The notes: generated by a model not told the origin, from the sequence alone. DNA of 22,794 bases from Prado023 sp964638055 (GCA_964638055.1 CAZWXF010000043.1:1-22794); one strand, 5' to 3'; positions 1 through 10,865 are shown, numbered from the stretch's first letter. Program-made: numbers and translations.

Positions 1-2
1 CC

Positions 3-86
3 GGGTCTCGACGGGCTCGACCGGCGGGGTCTCGACGGGCTCGGGTCTCGACGGGCTCGACCAGCCGGGTCTCGACGGGCTCGACC
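3..86. repeat. Four-copy GC-rich extragenic repeat downstream of nuoN
   Basis: The unit GGGTCTCGACGGGCTCG, mostly followed by ACC, occurs at 3-19, 27-43, 43-59 and 67-83. Spacing is irregular: copies 2 and 3 share one base, and the others are separated by 7 nt (3-19 to 27-43, 43-59 to 67-83). Each unit contains TCGA-CGGGC-TCGA, a 4-bp stem with a 5-nt loop, so it is an imperfect palindrome of the REP-like kind. The array ends about 15 bp from the nuoN stop and is cut by the window edge, so total copy number is unknown. Similar GGTCTCGA...CTCGACC elements are, from memory, frequent between genes in Micrococcales and Nocardioidaceae. A role in transcript 3'-end formation is inference. Confidence 0.8.
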
Positions 87-100
87 GGCGGGGTAGGTCG

Positions 101-1666
101 TCAGCGCAGGAACACGGCCGACGAGTTCGCGAGGTTGATCACGGCCTGCGGCATGATCCCCAGAACGAGCGTCGCAGCCGCGGCCACGGCGATCGCGACC
201 CGCGTCCCCGCCCCCGGGAGGACGACGACAGGGCCGTCGGCGGCCGGCGAGGTGAAGAACATCAGCACGATCACCCGCAGGTAGAAGAACGCCGAGATCG
301 CCGAGGTCAGCGCCGCCACGACGACCGGCCAGATCGCCCCGCTGTCCAAGGCCGCGGCGAAGACGCCGAACTTCGCCGTGAACCCGCTCGTCAGAGGGAT
401 GCCCGCCAGGGCGAGCAGGAACAGCGTGAAGGATGTCGCGATCACCGGGGAGCGCCGACCCAGGCCGGCCCACGCCGAGAGGTGGGACGCCTCGCCGGCC
501 GGACTCCGGACGAGCATCACGATCGCGAAGGACCCGATCGTGGTCAGGCCGTAGGCCAGCAGGTAGAAGAGGCTCGCCGACAGACCCCGGCCGGAGAAGG
601 CGATCACGCCGAGGAGCAGGAAGCCCGCGTGCGCGATCGACGAGTAGGCGAGCATCCGCTTGATGTCCGTGCTGGTGACCGCCAGCATCACACCGACGAT
701 CATGGTCACGACGGCGACGACCCACAGGATCGGCTGCCAGTCCCAGGCGGCGCCACCGAGGGCGACGTACATGACTCGCAGCAGCGCGCCGAAGGCTGCC
801 ACCTTCACAGCGGCGGCCATGAATGCGGTGACGGAGGTCGCCGAACCCTGGTAGACGTCGGGGGTCCACATGTGGAACGGCACGGCCGCGACCTTGAACA
901 GCAGGCCGACGGCAATGAGGAGGACCCCGACCAGCTGGAGTCCGCCGTTGGCCGGACGGTCGCGGAAGGCCTCGGTGATCGCGATGAAGTCCAGGCTCCC
1001 CGCGTAGCCGTAGATCATGGCCGAGCCGTAGAGCAGGAACGCCGAGGCGAACGCGCCGAGCAGGAAGTACTTGAGACTGGCCTCCTGCGAGAGCAGGCGG
1101 CGACGACGGGCCATGCCGGCCAGCAGGTAGAGCGGCAGGCTCATGACCTCCAGAGCCACGAAGAGCATGAGCAGGTCATTGGCTGCCACGAAGAGCAGCA
1201 TCCCGGCGACAGCGAAGAGGAACAGCGACCAGACCTCTGTCTGCTCCCAGCCGCGGCGGGTCAGGTCGTTCTCCTCGGCGGAGCCGACCAGGGATGCCGC
1301 CCTGGGGGCGAACGCGTCTCCGGCGGGATCCACGTTGCGCTCGGCCATGAGCAGCATCGCCAGCAGGGCCACGATGAGGATCGACATCTGCAGGAACAGC
1401 GCCGGGCCGTCGATGGCCAGGGCCTGTGATGCGGCCAGACCCAGCTGGCTGGGCTTGGTCAGGATCACCAGGACCAGCGCGGCAGTCAGTGCGCCCGCCG
1501 TGAGGATCATCTGGATGGGCCGACGTGCCGAGCGTGGCGCCACTCCCTCGACGAGCACCGAGACCGCGCCCGCTCCGAGCACGATGAGGATGGGGGCCAG
1601 CGCGCGGTACTCGAAGTTGGGGGCGGTGAGCGTCTGGGTCACCACGCCCAGCGGCAGGGCAATCAC
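101..1666 (-). CDS. nuoN: NADH-quinone oxidoreductase subunit N
   Basis: NuoN is one of the three antiporter-like proton-pumping subunits in the membrane arm of complex I. The 521-residue product is almost wholly hydrophobic helices, near the usual actinobacterial length. The conserved charged residues of the family are visible: Glu173 in FVALEVMSLPLYLLAGM, Lys258 before AAVPFHMWTPDVYQGS (the signature half-channel loop) and Lys288 in AAAVKVAAFG. A polar insert of about 35 residues (109-145) lies between early helices. The start is GTG at 1664-1666, overlapping the nuoM stop in a GTGA junction, with GAGGGGAG a few bases upstream inside nuoM. It is the last gene of the operon, and extragenic repeats follow its TGA stop. 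Identity is secure from sequence and position. Confidence 0.96.
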   Translation of the reverse strand: MIALPLGVVTQTLTAPNFEYRALAPILIVLGAGAVSVLVEGVAPRSARRPIQMILTAGALTAALVLVILTKPSQLGLAASQALAIDGPALFLQMSILIVALLAMLLMAERNVDPAGDAFAPRAASLVGSAEENDLTRRGWEQTEVWSLFLFAVAGMLLFVAANDLLMLFVALEVMSLPLYLLAGMARRRRLLSQEASLKYFLLGAFASAFLLYGSAMIYGYAGSLDFIAITEAFRDRPANGGLQLVGVLLIAVGLLFKVAAVPFHMWTPDVYQGSATSVTAFMAAAVKVAAFGALLRVMYVALGGAAWDWQPILWVVAVVTMIVGVMLAVTSTDIKRMLAYSSIAHAGFLLLGVIAFSGRGLSASLFYLLAYGLTTIGSFAIVMLVRSPAGEASHLSAWAGLGRRSPVIATSFTLFLLALAGIPLTSGFTAKFGVFAAALDSGAIWPVVVAALTSAISAFFYLRVIVLMFFTSPAADGPVVVLPGAGTRVAIAVAAAATLVLGIMPQAVINLANSSAVFLR

Positions 1667-3222
1667 GGCGCACTCCCCTCGGTCGGCTCGGCGACGATCA
1701 CAGCTGGTATCGGGTCGGCCGCGCCTATCTCGGTCATGGTTGCCTCCACCGCCGGGTTGATCCGGTCCAGCGCCACCTGCGGGAAGAAGCCCAGGGCGAT
1801 GATGACGGCCAGCACGGGCGCGATGGCCGCCACCTCGCGCAGGCGCAGGTCAGGAAACGCCTCGACCCCCTCGCGCACGGGTCCGGTCATGGTCCGCTGG
1901 TACATGATCAGGATGTAGAGCGCGGCCAGGACGATCCCGAACGTGGCGATCACCGCCGCGACCGGCTGCACGGTGAACGTGCCAGCCAGCACGAGGAACT
2001 CGGAGACGAAGGAGCTGAGGCCAGGCAGCGCCAGCGAGGACAACCCTGCGATGAGGAAGGACCCCGCCAGCACCGGCGCGACCTTCTGGACCCCGCCGAA
2101 GTCGCCCATCATGCGGGACCCCCGCCGGCTGGCCATGAACCCGACGATGAGGAACAGCGCGGCGATCGAGAATCCGTGGTTGACCATGTACAGCGTCGCC
2201 CCGCTCTGCCCCTGCGAGGTCATCGCGAAGATCCCCAGGGCGATGAACCCGAAGTGGCTCACCGACGTGTAGGCGATGAGACGCTTGAGGTCGGTCTGGC
2301 CGATGGCCAGCAGCGCCCCGTACACGATGCCGATCACGGACAGCACGACGATCATCGGCGTGAAGTAGCGCGAGGCATCGGGGAAGAGCGGCAGGCACAG
2401 GCGCAGCATCCCGAAGGTCCCGACCTTGTCCAGGACGCCGACCAGCAGGACGGACGTGCTCGGGGGCGCCTCGGCAGCCGCGTCGGGAAGCCAGGTGTGC
2501 AGCGGCCAGAGGGGGGCCTTGATCGCGAAGGCGATGAAGAAGCCGAGGAAGAGCCACTTCTGCAGGCCCGGGTCGATGTCCAGGCCGACCAGTGCGGAGT
2601 AGTCGAACGTCCCGGCACCCGTCTGCTCGGCCGAGACGACGTAGAGGCCGACCAGCGCCGCCAGCATCAGCAGGCCGCCGGCAAGCGAGTACAGGAAGAA
2701 CTTCACCGCCGCGTACTGTCGCTGCGCCCCGCCGTACCGCCCGATGAGGAAGTACATCGGGACCAGCATGGCCTCGAACAGCACGTAGAACAGGAACACG
2801 TCGGTGGCGGCGAAGACGCCCACCACCAGGCCTTCCAGCACCAGGATCCAGGCGAAGTACGAGCCGACCGAGCCCATCGCCCCTTCGGCGTCCCGCCACC
2901 CCGCCAGGATGCAGACGGGAACGAGGATCGTGGTCATCAGGATGAGGACCAGCGAGATCCCATCCACCCCGAGGGAGAACGACACACCCCAGGCCGGTAT
3001 CCACTCCGCGCTGGACGTGAACTGGAACCGATCGCTGCCGCTCTCTCCCGGCAGCAGGAAGCCCACGCCGGCCATGATCGACACGGCGGCGGTCAACAGC
3101 GACACGATCAGAGCAGTGCGACGTGCCAGGTCCGGATTGTCGCCCGGGAGCAGGGCCACTAGCACACCGCCCAAGATCGGCAGGGCCATGAGGGTCACGA
3201 GGACGAGGTCGCTGGGGAGCAT
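1663..3222 (-). CDS. nuoM: NADH-quinone oxidoreductase subunit M
   Basis: NuoM is the middle antiporter-like proton-translocating subunit of the complex I membrane arm. The product has 519 residues and the usual series of about 14 membrane helices. Family residues are visible: Glu150 in FYVLFEAMLVPMYFLIG, Lys235 in AIKAPLWPLHTWLPDAAAEAP, and Lys266 in LLVGVLDKVGTFG. The ATG at 3220-3222 lies 3 nt after the nuoL TAG, and GGGAGG in the nuoL end serves as ribosome binding site about 9 nt upstream. The C-terminal tail after the last helix is acidic and Pro-rich. It shares a GTGA junction with nuoN. Long reading frames antisense to it are Arg-rich and are not credible genes. Confidence 0.97.
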   Translation of the reverse strand: MLPSDLVLVTLMALPILGGVLVALLPGDNPDLARRTALIVSLLTAAVSIMAGVGFLLPGESGSDRFQFTSSAEWIPAWGVSFSLGVDGISLVLILMTTILVPVCILAGWRDAEGAMGSVGSYFAWILVLEGLVVGVFAATDVFLFYVLFEAMLVPMYFLIGRYGGAQRQYAAVKFFLYSLAGGLLMLAALVGLYVVSAEQTGAGTFDYSALVGLDIDPGLQKWLFLGFFIAFAIKAPLWPLHTWLPDAAAEAPPSTSVLLVGVLDKVGTFGMLRLCLPLFPDASRYFTPMIVVLSVIGIVYGALLAIGQTDLKRLIAYTSVSHFGFIALGIFAMTSQGQSGATLYMVNHGFSIAALFLIVGFMASRRGSRMMGDFGGVQKVAPVLAGSFLIAGLSSLALPGLSSFVSEFLVLAGTFTVQPVAAVIATFGIVLAALYILIMYQRTMTGPVREGVEAFPDLRLREVAAIAPVLAVIIALGFFPQVALDRINPAVEATMTEIGAADPIPAVIVAEPTEGSAP

Positions 3223-3225
3223 GGG

Positions 3226-5166
<1,941 letters not shown>

Positions 5167-5173
5167 GGCTGCC

Positions 5174-5473
5174 TCACAGCTTGAGGAGGTTGGGCTCGTC
5201 GACCGAGGCCGAGTTGCGGGTCCGGAAGATGGCCACGATGATCGCCAGGCCCACCACGACCTCGGCCGCGGCCACCACCATCACGAAGAACGCGACCACC
5301 TGCCCGTCGAGGTTGCCCGCCACCCGGGCGAACGTGACGAACGCGAGGTTCGAGGCGTTGAGCATGAGCTCGATGCACATGAAGACCACGATCGCGTTGC
5401 GGCGGACGAGCACGCCGGCCGCGCCGATGGAGAACAGGACCGCGGAGAGGATCAGGTAGTTGTTCGGGTTCAC
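5174..5473 (-). CDS. nuoK: NADH-quinone oxidoreductase subunit K
   Basis: NuoK is the small MnhC-like subunit of three membrane helices in the proton path of complex I. The 99-residue length is exactly typical. The two buried glutamates of the family are present: Glu35 in VFMCIELMLNASNLAFV (helix 2) and Glu71 in FFVMVVAAAEVVVGLAIIVAI (helix 3). The GTG start at 5471-5473 overlaps the nuoJ TGA in a GTGA junction. The sequence begins MNPNNYLILSAVLF, the usual family start. Confidence 0.97.
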   Translation of the reverse strand: MNPNNYLILSAVLFSIGAAGVLVRRNAIVVFMCIELMLNASNLAFVTFARVAGNLDGQVVAFFVMVVAAAEVVVGLAIIVAIFRTRNSASVDEPNLLKL

Positions 5474-6264
5474 GCCCGCGCCTCCTCCTCGACCGTGACC
5501 GGTTCGTGAGCGGCCAGCCGCTCTGCCTCGTCCAGGGCCAGCGTGTCCGCGTCCTGGGCCTGACCCCGCACGCGCAACGGCGAGGGCACCGAGATGTCCG
5601 ACGTGCTGCCATCGGGCAGCAGGGCCGGCATGTCGACGGCGTTGTTGCGCGCGTAGACGCCGGGGCTCGGCATGTTGCCGGGATGCTGGTCACCGGCGAA
5701 GCGGTCGACCGAGAGCTCGGCCTGGGTCTTGCGCGGCTCCACCCGTTCGCGGTGCGTCAGGACCATGGCCCCGACCGCAGCGGTGATGAGCAGGGCGGAG
5801 GTCACCTCGAAGGCCAACAGGTAGCGGGTGAAGATCAGCACGCCGATGCCCTGGACGTTGCCGCCGTGCGCCGAGTTCGCGGTGTCCAGGCCGACCGTCT
5901 CCCGTCCGACGAGGGCGTGGGCCAAGCCGCCCAGCAGCAGGCCCAGGAATCCTATGAAGGCGAGTATCGCCAGGAGCCGATGCCCGCGGATGGTCTCCAC
6001 GAGTGAGTCGGAGGCGTCGACGCCCACGACCATGAGGACGAAGACGAACAGCATCATCACGGCGCCCGTGTAGACGATCACCTGGACCATCCCCAAGAAG
6101 ATGGCGTCCTGTGCGATGTAGAGCAGCGCCAGGTTGATCATCGTCATGGCGATGCACAGCGCGCTGTGGACCGCCTTGCGCGAGCCGACCGTGCCCAGCG
6201 CGCCCAGCACGGCAAGCGTGGCGCACACCCAGAACGTGATCGTCTCGCCGAGGTTCCCGCTCAA
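5470..6264 (-). CDS. nuoJ: NADH-quinone oxidoreductase subunit J
   Basis: NuoJ is a membrane subunit of complex I whose third helix contains the pi-bulge next to the quinone-linked proton path. The 264-residue product has five predicted helices in the first 165-170 residues; the motif VYTGAVMMLFVFVLMVVGVD marks helix 3. It is followed by about 90 soluble residues, an actinobacterial-type C-terminal extension that is acidic and of low complexity at its end (EPVTVEEEARA). The start is a rare TTG at 6262-6264, giving MSGNLGETITFW, which overlaps the nuoI stop as TTGA. No better ATG or GTG lies close by in frame, and the family start near ETITFW supports this choice. Weak initiation together with tight overlap suggests translation coupled to nuoI. 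Confidence 0.95.
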   Translation of the reverse strand: MSGNLGETITFWVCATLAVLGALGTVGSRKAVHSALCIAMTMINLALLYIAQDAIFLGMVQVIVYTGAVMMLFVFVLMVVGVDASDSLVETIRGHRLLAILAFIGFLGLLLGGLAHALVGRETVGLDTANSAHGGNVQGIGVLIFTRYLLAFEVTSALLITAAVGAMVLTHRERVEPRKTQAELSVDRFAGDQHPGNMPSPGVYARNNAVDMPALLPDGSTSDISVPSPLRVRGQAQDADTLALDEAERLAAHEPVTVEEEARA

Positions 6265-6902
6265 CCCCGCCTCCTGGAACGCTTCGCCTGACGGTCCGCG
6301 GGGGGCGCGGGAGTCTCGGGCGCGTCGCCCGCCTCCGCCTGCACCTGATGCGCGTGCTCGTCCGCCTCGAGCTTCTGCGTCGGCGAGGCGCCCCCGATCT
6401 CGCCGCGGTAGTAGGCCTTCTCGTCGGCGGCCCGCTCGTTCATCGCGTGCGGCGGCGCGGCCATCCCGGGCAGGAGGGGTGCGAGGAGGTCCTCCTTCTC
6501 ATAGATGAGGCTCTCTCGGCTGGAGTCGGCCAGCTCATACTCGTTGGTCATCGTGAGCGCCCGCGTCGGGCAGGCCTCGATGCACAGTCCGCACAGGATG
6601 CAGCGCAAGTAGTTGATCTGGTAGACGCGGCCGTAGCGTTCCCCGGGGGAGAATCGCTCCTCCGGGGTGTTGTCGGCTCCCTCGACGAAGATGGCGTCAG
6701 CCGGGCAGGCCCAGGCGCACAGCTCACATCCGATGCACTTCTCCAGGCCGTCTGGATGGCGGTTGAGCTGGTGGCGGCCGTGGAACCGTGGCTTGACCGG
6801 GTACTGGTCCTTCTCCTCGGGGTACTGCTCGGTGTTGACCTTCTTGAACTGGGTCCCGAACGTCGTACCGAAGCCTCGAAGGGCGATGGGCAGCTCAGGC
6901 AC
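6261..6902 (-). CDS. nuoI: NADH-quinone oxidoreductase subunit I (2 x 4Fe-4S)
   Basis: NuoI carries clusters N6a and N6b, which pass electrons from NuoG to NuoB in the peripheral arm. The product has 213 residues with two CxxCxxCxxxCP motifs: Cys56/59/62/66 in CIGCELCAWACP and Cys101/104/107/111 in CILCGLCIEACP. The frame stays open upstream to 7133, but that part is Arg/Pro/Ser-rich antisense-like sequence inside nuoH. The start was set at GTG 6900-6902 because a strong GAGGAGG (6909-6915) lies 6 nt upstream, the resulting N-terminus (VPELPIALRGFGTTF) is family-like, and the length matches homologues. The gene overlaps the nuoH 3' end by 8 nt. The acidic/basic C-terminal tail beyond residue 150 is variable in the family. 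Confidence 0.96.
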   Translation of the reverse strand: MPELPIALRGFGTTFGTQFKKVNTEQYPEEKDQYPVKPRFHGRHQLNRHPDGLEKCIGCELCAWACPADAIFVEGADNTPEERFSPGERYGRVYQINYLRCILCGLCIEACPTRALTMTNEYELADSSRESLIYEKEDLLAPLLPGMAAPPHAMNERAADEKAYYRGEIGGASPTQKLEADEHAHQVQAEAGDAPETPAPPADRQAKRSRRRG

Positions 6903-8244
6903 TGGGCACCTCCTCAGGTTCTTCCACGGCGACCTCGCTGCTGACGACCCGGCGGGCCCTCGGCGTGTACTCGAAGCTCTGACCGGGCATCGGCGGCACC
7001 GGATGCCCACCGGCCATCGCGTCGTGCTGGGACTGCTCCATCCGGGCGAGCTCAGCCGCCTCGTCCGCCCGACGGCGCCGCGTCCGTGCCGCTTCCACGG
7101 CGTAGGAAAGGATGAACGCGCCGAGGATCGCACCGACGGCCACCAGCGAAACGGCCGTCATGTCCCCGCCCAGCTCGACGCGAAGCGTCCGGAACACCGA
7201 CACCGCCACGATCCACGCCAGCGACGCGGGGATCAGCACCTTCCAGCCGAACTTCATGAACTGGTCGTACCGGAACCTGGGCAGCGTCCCCCGCAGCCAG
7301 ATGAACATGTACAGGAAGATCACGACCTTGCCGAAGAACCACAGCAGCGGCCACCAACCCTGGTTGAGCATCCCGTCGTTGATCGACGACAGCGGCCAGG
7401 GGGCCGCCCAGCCGCCCAGGAACAGCGTGGTGGCCAGCGCGGAGACCGTGACCATGTTCGTGTACTCGGCCAGGAAGAAGAGCGCGAACTTCAGCGAGGA
7501 GTACTCGGTGTGGAATCCGGCCACCAGCTCGCCCTCGGCCTCGGGCAGGTCGAAGGGGGCGCGGTTCGTCTCGCCCACCATCGCGGTGACGTAGATGACG
7601 AACGAGGGCAGCAGGATCACCGCGAACCACGTCGAATGCTGCGCCGTGACGATCTGCGAGGTGGACATGGAGCCCGCGTGCAGGAACACCGCCACGAACG
7701 CCAGGCCCATCGCGATCTCGTAGGAGATCATCTGCGCGCTGGAGCGCAGCGCGCCCAGCAGCGGGTACGTCGAGCCGGAGGACCATCCCGCGAAGACGAT
7801 GCCGTAGATCCCGATGGACGCGATCGCCAGCACGTAGAGCACCGAGACCGGGAAGTCGGTGAGCTGCAGCGGAGTCCGCACGCCGAAGATCGACACCTCG
7901 GGACCGAAGGGGATCACGGCCAGTGCCATGAAGGCGGGCACGCAGGAGATCACCGGCGCGATGAAGAAGACCGCCTTGTCGGCGGCCGTCGGGATGATGT
8001 CCTCCTTCAGGGCAAGCTTGATCCCGTCCATGAGGCCCTGAAGGATGCCGAAGGGGCCAACGCGGTTCGGCCCGATCCGCATCTGCATCCGGGCCACGAC
8101 GCGCCGCTCGCCCCAGATCGTCATGATGACCAGGACGACCACCACGGCGAAGATCGCAACGGCCTTCAGGATCACCAGCCACCACGGGTCCATCCCGAAC
8201 GGCGGGAACTCCGTCGCGGCCGGGACGGCGGCGACCACGCTCAT
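6895..8244 (-). CDS. nuoH: NADH-quinone oxidoreductase subunit H
   Basis: NuoH forms the membrane side of the quinone chamber, where the peripheral and membrane arms of complex I meet. The product has 449 residues. Signatures are WGERRVVARMQMRIGPNRVGP (from residue 44) and LPEAEGELVAGFHTEYSS, the conserved acidic loop at the quinone site. After the last helix, about 70 charged residues form a cytoplasmic tail, typical of actinobacterial NuoH and longer than in proteobacteria. ATG at 8242-8244 overlaps the nuoG TGA in an ATGA junction, with an AGGGGGG ribosome binding site a few nt upstream. Identity is secure. Confidence 0.97.
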   Translation of the reverse strand: MSVVAAVPAATEFPPFGMDPWWLVILKAVAIFAVVVVLVIMTIWGERRVVARMQMRIGPNRVGPFGILQGLMDGIKLALKEDIIPTAADKAVFFIAPVISCVPAFMALAVIPFGPEVSIFGVRTPLQLTDFPVSVLYVLAIASIGIYGIVFAGWSSGSTYPLLGALRSSAQMISYEIAMGLAFVAVFLHAGSMSTSQIVTAQHSTWFAVILLPSFVIYVTAMVGETNRAPFDLPEAEGELVAGFHTEYSSLKFALFFLAEYTNMVTVSALATTLFLGGWAAPWPLSSINDGMLNQGWWPLLWFFGKVVIFLYMFIWLRGTLPRFRYDQFMKFGWKVLIPASLAWIVAVSVFRTLRVELGGDMTAVSLVAVGAILGAFILSYAVEAARTRRRRADEAAELARMEQSQHDAMAGGHPVPPMPGQSFEYTPRARRVVSSEVAVEEPEEVPSA

Positions 8245-10865
8245 GAGGTCCCCCCTTCGTCCGGCTCCGACCAGCTCGAGCCCGGCCCCTCCGGGCTCAG
8301 TGCCAGCCCACCCGCTCCACTGGGATCGGTCGGCTGATCGCTGGCCCCACCGTAGGACCCGACACCGTAGGACCCCACATCATCGGACCCCACATCATCG
8401 GACCCCACATCATCGGACAGGGGGCCGACCTCGACGGCCGCCCCAGCACCGACACGCAGCGAGGCGTGGACGTGCGCGCCCGGGGAGTTCGTGGGCACCC
8501 AGACGACGCCCTCGATCATCGGCGTGACGACGAGTGGAAGGACGATCTCGCCCGACAGGGTCGCGATCCTGACGTCCTGGCCGTCGGCCACCCCGGCAGC
8601 GGCGGCCGTCGCCGCGGCCATCCGGGCGACCGCAGGGCGAGCGGTCCCCGCCAGTGCCTCCTCGCCCCGCTGCAGGGAGCCATCGTCGAGCAGGTGCCGC
8701 CACGTCGCCAGGACCACCGCCCCTGCCGGGGCCGGCTCGTGGGCGCCGACGGAGTCGGCATCCTCGCGCCTGCCGGTCCACAGCCCCAGCCCGGCAAGCT
8801 CCGCCCGCAGGGCGCCCGCCTCGATGTTCCCCAGGGGTCGGCCCATCGCCCGGGCCACCAGGCCCAGCGCCCGGGCATCCGTGATCGAGGTCGAGTCAGG
8901 CAGCACCTGCCCGAATGCCCGGGCGCGACCCTCCCAGTCCAGGAAGGTGCCTGACTTCTCGGTCACCACCCCCACGGGCAGGACCACGTCGGCGCGGTCG
9001 GTCACCTCGCACGCGCGGGTCTCCATGCTCAGCACGAAGGGGACCCGATCCAGGGCGGCCAGGAAGCCCTGCGGATCGGGCAGGTCCTCGGCCTGCACCC
9101 CGGCCAGGACGACAGCCTCGATCCGCCGCTGCGGCATCGGCTCCTCGGCCTCGATCGCCGTCTGGTGGTCGGCATGATCAGCGAGGATCGCGGCGATGAC
9201 TCCCGCCAGGTCGAGCCCGCGCCGGCTCGGGAGGTCCTCGGGCGAGATGCCCCATGCAGCCGCCACCTGCTCGCGCGCGCCCGCGTCAGCCAACGGACGT
9301 CCCCAGGGCAGCAGCCCGGGGAGCGCCCCGGCCTCCACCGAACCACGATCACCGGCCCGACGCGGCACCCAGGCCAGCTTGGTGCCCGTCCGCCCTGCCA
9401 ACGACCTCGCCGCAGTGATGGCGCCCGGCGCCTGCCCGGCCCGCTCGCCGACCAGGATCAGCGAGCCCGCGGGCAGGTCATCGGCGCCCAGGCCGGCCAG
9501 GGTGGCTGCCTCCTGCCCGGGGGCGGTTGCCAGCACGCGAGCCGCGAGCTTGGCCGATCCCGGCGAGACGAACGGGGCCACGGCCACCACCGACGTGCTG
9601 CCGCGAACGGCCGTCCGCAGGCGCAGGAAGATGATCGGGGACTCCTCCTCGGGGTCCAGGCCCACCAGGAGCACGACGGGCGCCCGGTCGAGGTCTGCGT
9701 AGGTCACGGCCAGCCCCGAGCCCGCGACAATGCCGCGCAGCAGGTCGGCCTCCTCCTCGCTGCTGGGCCGGGAGCGGAAGTCGATGGAGTCCGTGCCCAG
9801 CACCGCCCGGGCGAACTTCGAGTAGGCGTAGGCGTCCTCGAGGGTCAGGCGCCCGCCCGTGAGGACCGCGACCCGTCCGCGGGCAGCCGCAAGTGCCTGG
9901 GCAGCCGTCCGCGTCGCCTCTGGCCACGAGGCCTCACGCCGCCGCTCCCCCCGCCCGACCGAAGGCTCGCTGATCCGGTCCCGGCTCAGGTACACGAATG
10001 CGAACCGGCCCTTGTCACAGTTCCAGTCCTCGTTGACCGTCGGGTCCTCCCACGCCAGCCGGCGGGTCACCTGGTTCCGGCGCACGTCGGTTCGTAGCGC
10101 GCACCCGCTGGCGCAGTGCTCGCAGGCTGTCCGGGTCGAGACCAGGTCGAAGGGACGGGCCCGGAACCGGTAGGTCGCGCTGGTCAGCGCGCCGACCGGA
10201 CAGATCTGGACGGTGTTGCCGGAGAAGTAGGAGTTGAAGGGGGTGTCCTCGCTGATGCCCACGATCTGCCGGGCACCGCGCTGCTGAAGCGTGATGAACG
10301 GGTCGCCCGCCACCTGGTCGGCGAAGCGGGTGCAGCGCGCACAGGAGACGCAGCGCTCCCGGTCGATGAGGATCTGCGTGCTCAGCGGCACCGGCTTCTC
10401 GAACTCGCGCTTGGTCCCCGTGAAGCGCGACTCCCCGCGACCGTGGCTCATCGCCTGGTTCTGCAGCGGGCACTCCCCGCCCTTGTCGCACATGGGGCAG
10501 TCGAGGGGATGGTTGATGAGCAGGAACTCCAGGACGCCCTTCTGGGCGTGGTCGGCCATCATCGAGGACTGCGCCGTGCGGACCTTCATGCCGTCTGTGA
10601 CCGTTATGGCACAGGCGGGCAGGGGCTTGGCCTGACCCTCCACCTCGACCAGGCATGCCCGGCACGCCGCGACGGGGTCGAGCAGCGGATGGTCGCAGAA
10701 CCGGGGGATCTCCACGCCCACGGCCTCGGCGGCTCGAATGATCAGCGTGCCCTTCGGCACTGCCACGTCGTGGCCGTCGACGCTGACGACGACCTCGTCA
10801 GGGCCGGCCACCACCGGGGCGGATCCGGGGGTGCCGGGCTGGGTCACGGGCGCGGAGGATGTCAT
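8241..10865 (-). CDS. nuoG: NADH-quinone oxidoreductase subunit G
   Basis: NuoG is the large Fe-S subunit of the peripheral arm and passes electrons from NuoE/F to NuoI. The product has 874 residues, longer than the roughly 800 of mycobacteria. The N-terminal 2Fe-2S domain has Cys57/68/71/85, the N5 cluster has His119 and Cys123/126/132, N4 has Cys172/175/178/222, and the N7 set Cys248/251/255/283 is complete. A degenerate molybdopterin-oxidoreductase domain follows to about residue 800. The C-terminus then carries an acidic pentapeptide repeat and a disordered Gly/Ser/Pro tail. The frame is open upstream into nuoF, but ATG 10863-10865 (MTSSAPVTQPG) was chosen: it overlaps the nuoF stop as ATGA and is followed at once by the ferredoxin-like domain. 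Confidence 0.97.
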   Translation of the reverse strand: MTSSAPVTQPGTPGSAPVVAGPDEVVVSVDGHDVAVPKGTLIIRAAEAVGVEIPRFCDHPLLDPVAACRACLVEVEGQAKPLPACAITVTDGMKVRTAQSSMMADHAQKGVLEFLLINHPLDCPMCDKGGECPLQNQAMSHGRGESRFTGTKREFEKPVPLSTQILIDRERCVSCARCTRFADQVAGDPFITLQQRGARQIVGISEDTPFNSYFSGNTVQICPVGALTSATYRFRARPFDLVSTRTACEHCASGCALRTDVRRNQVTRRLAWEDPTVNEDWNCDKGRFAFVYLSRDRISEPSVGRGERRREASWPEATRTAAQALAAARGRVAVLTGGRLTLEDAYAYSKFARAVLGTDSIDFRSRPSSEEEADLLRGIVAGSGLAVTYADLDRAPVVLLVGLDPEEESPIIFLRLRTAVRGSTSVVAVAPFVSPGSAKLAARVLATAPGQEAATLAGLGADDLPAGSLILVGERAGQAPGAITAARSLAGRTGTKLAWVPRRAGDRGSVEAGALPGLLPWGRPLADAGAREQVAAAWGISPEDLPSRRGLDLAGVIAAILADHADHQTAIEAEEPMPQRRIEAVVLAGVQAEDLPDPQGFLAALDRVPFVLSMETRACEVTDRADVVLPVGVVTEKSGTFLDWEGRARAFGQVLPDSTSITDARALGLVARAMGRPLGNIEAGALRAELAGLGLWTGRREDADSVGAHEPAPAGAVVLATWRHLLDDGSLQRGEEALAGTARPAVARMAAATAAAAGVADGQDVRIATLSGEIVLPLVVTPMIEGVVWVPTNSPGAHVHASLRVGAGAAVEVGPLSDDVGSDDVGSDDVGSYGVGSYGGASDQPTDPSGAGGLALSPEGPGSSWSEPDEGGTS
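8343..8417 (-). repeat. Five 15-bp tandem repeats in the nuoG 3' end
   Basis: On the coding strand, TCCGATGATGTGGGG is repeated three times without change, followed by two diverged units starting TCCTACGGTG. They encode SDDVG-SDDVG-SDDVG-SYGVG-SYGGA directly after the last folded part of NuoG. Three identical DNA copies imply recent slippage expansion, and the unit length of 15 bp keeps the frame. The tail is probably disordered; no function can be assigned. Confidence 0.92.

Noticed and set aside
3..86. CRISPR array
   Set aside because: Repeat units are close together or overlapping with spacers of at most 7 nt that are not unique, and no cas gene is present.
6903..7133. N-terminal extension of NuoI
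   Set aside because: The extension is Arg/Ser/Pro-rich sequence inside nuoH, and a strong GAGGAGG precedes the GTG at 6902, which gives a family-like N-terminus.
6667..8337. Long plus-strand open frame (556 codons) antisense to nuoH and nuoI
   Set aside because: Product is dominated by Arg, His, Gly, Asp and Gln with no domain, as expected opposite membrane-protein genes in high-GC DNA. It lies fully over nuoH/nuoI, whose identity is certain.
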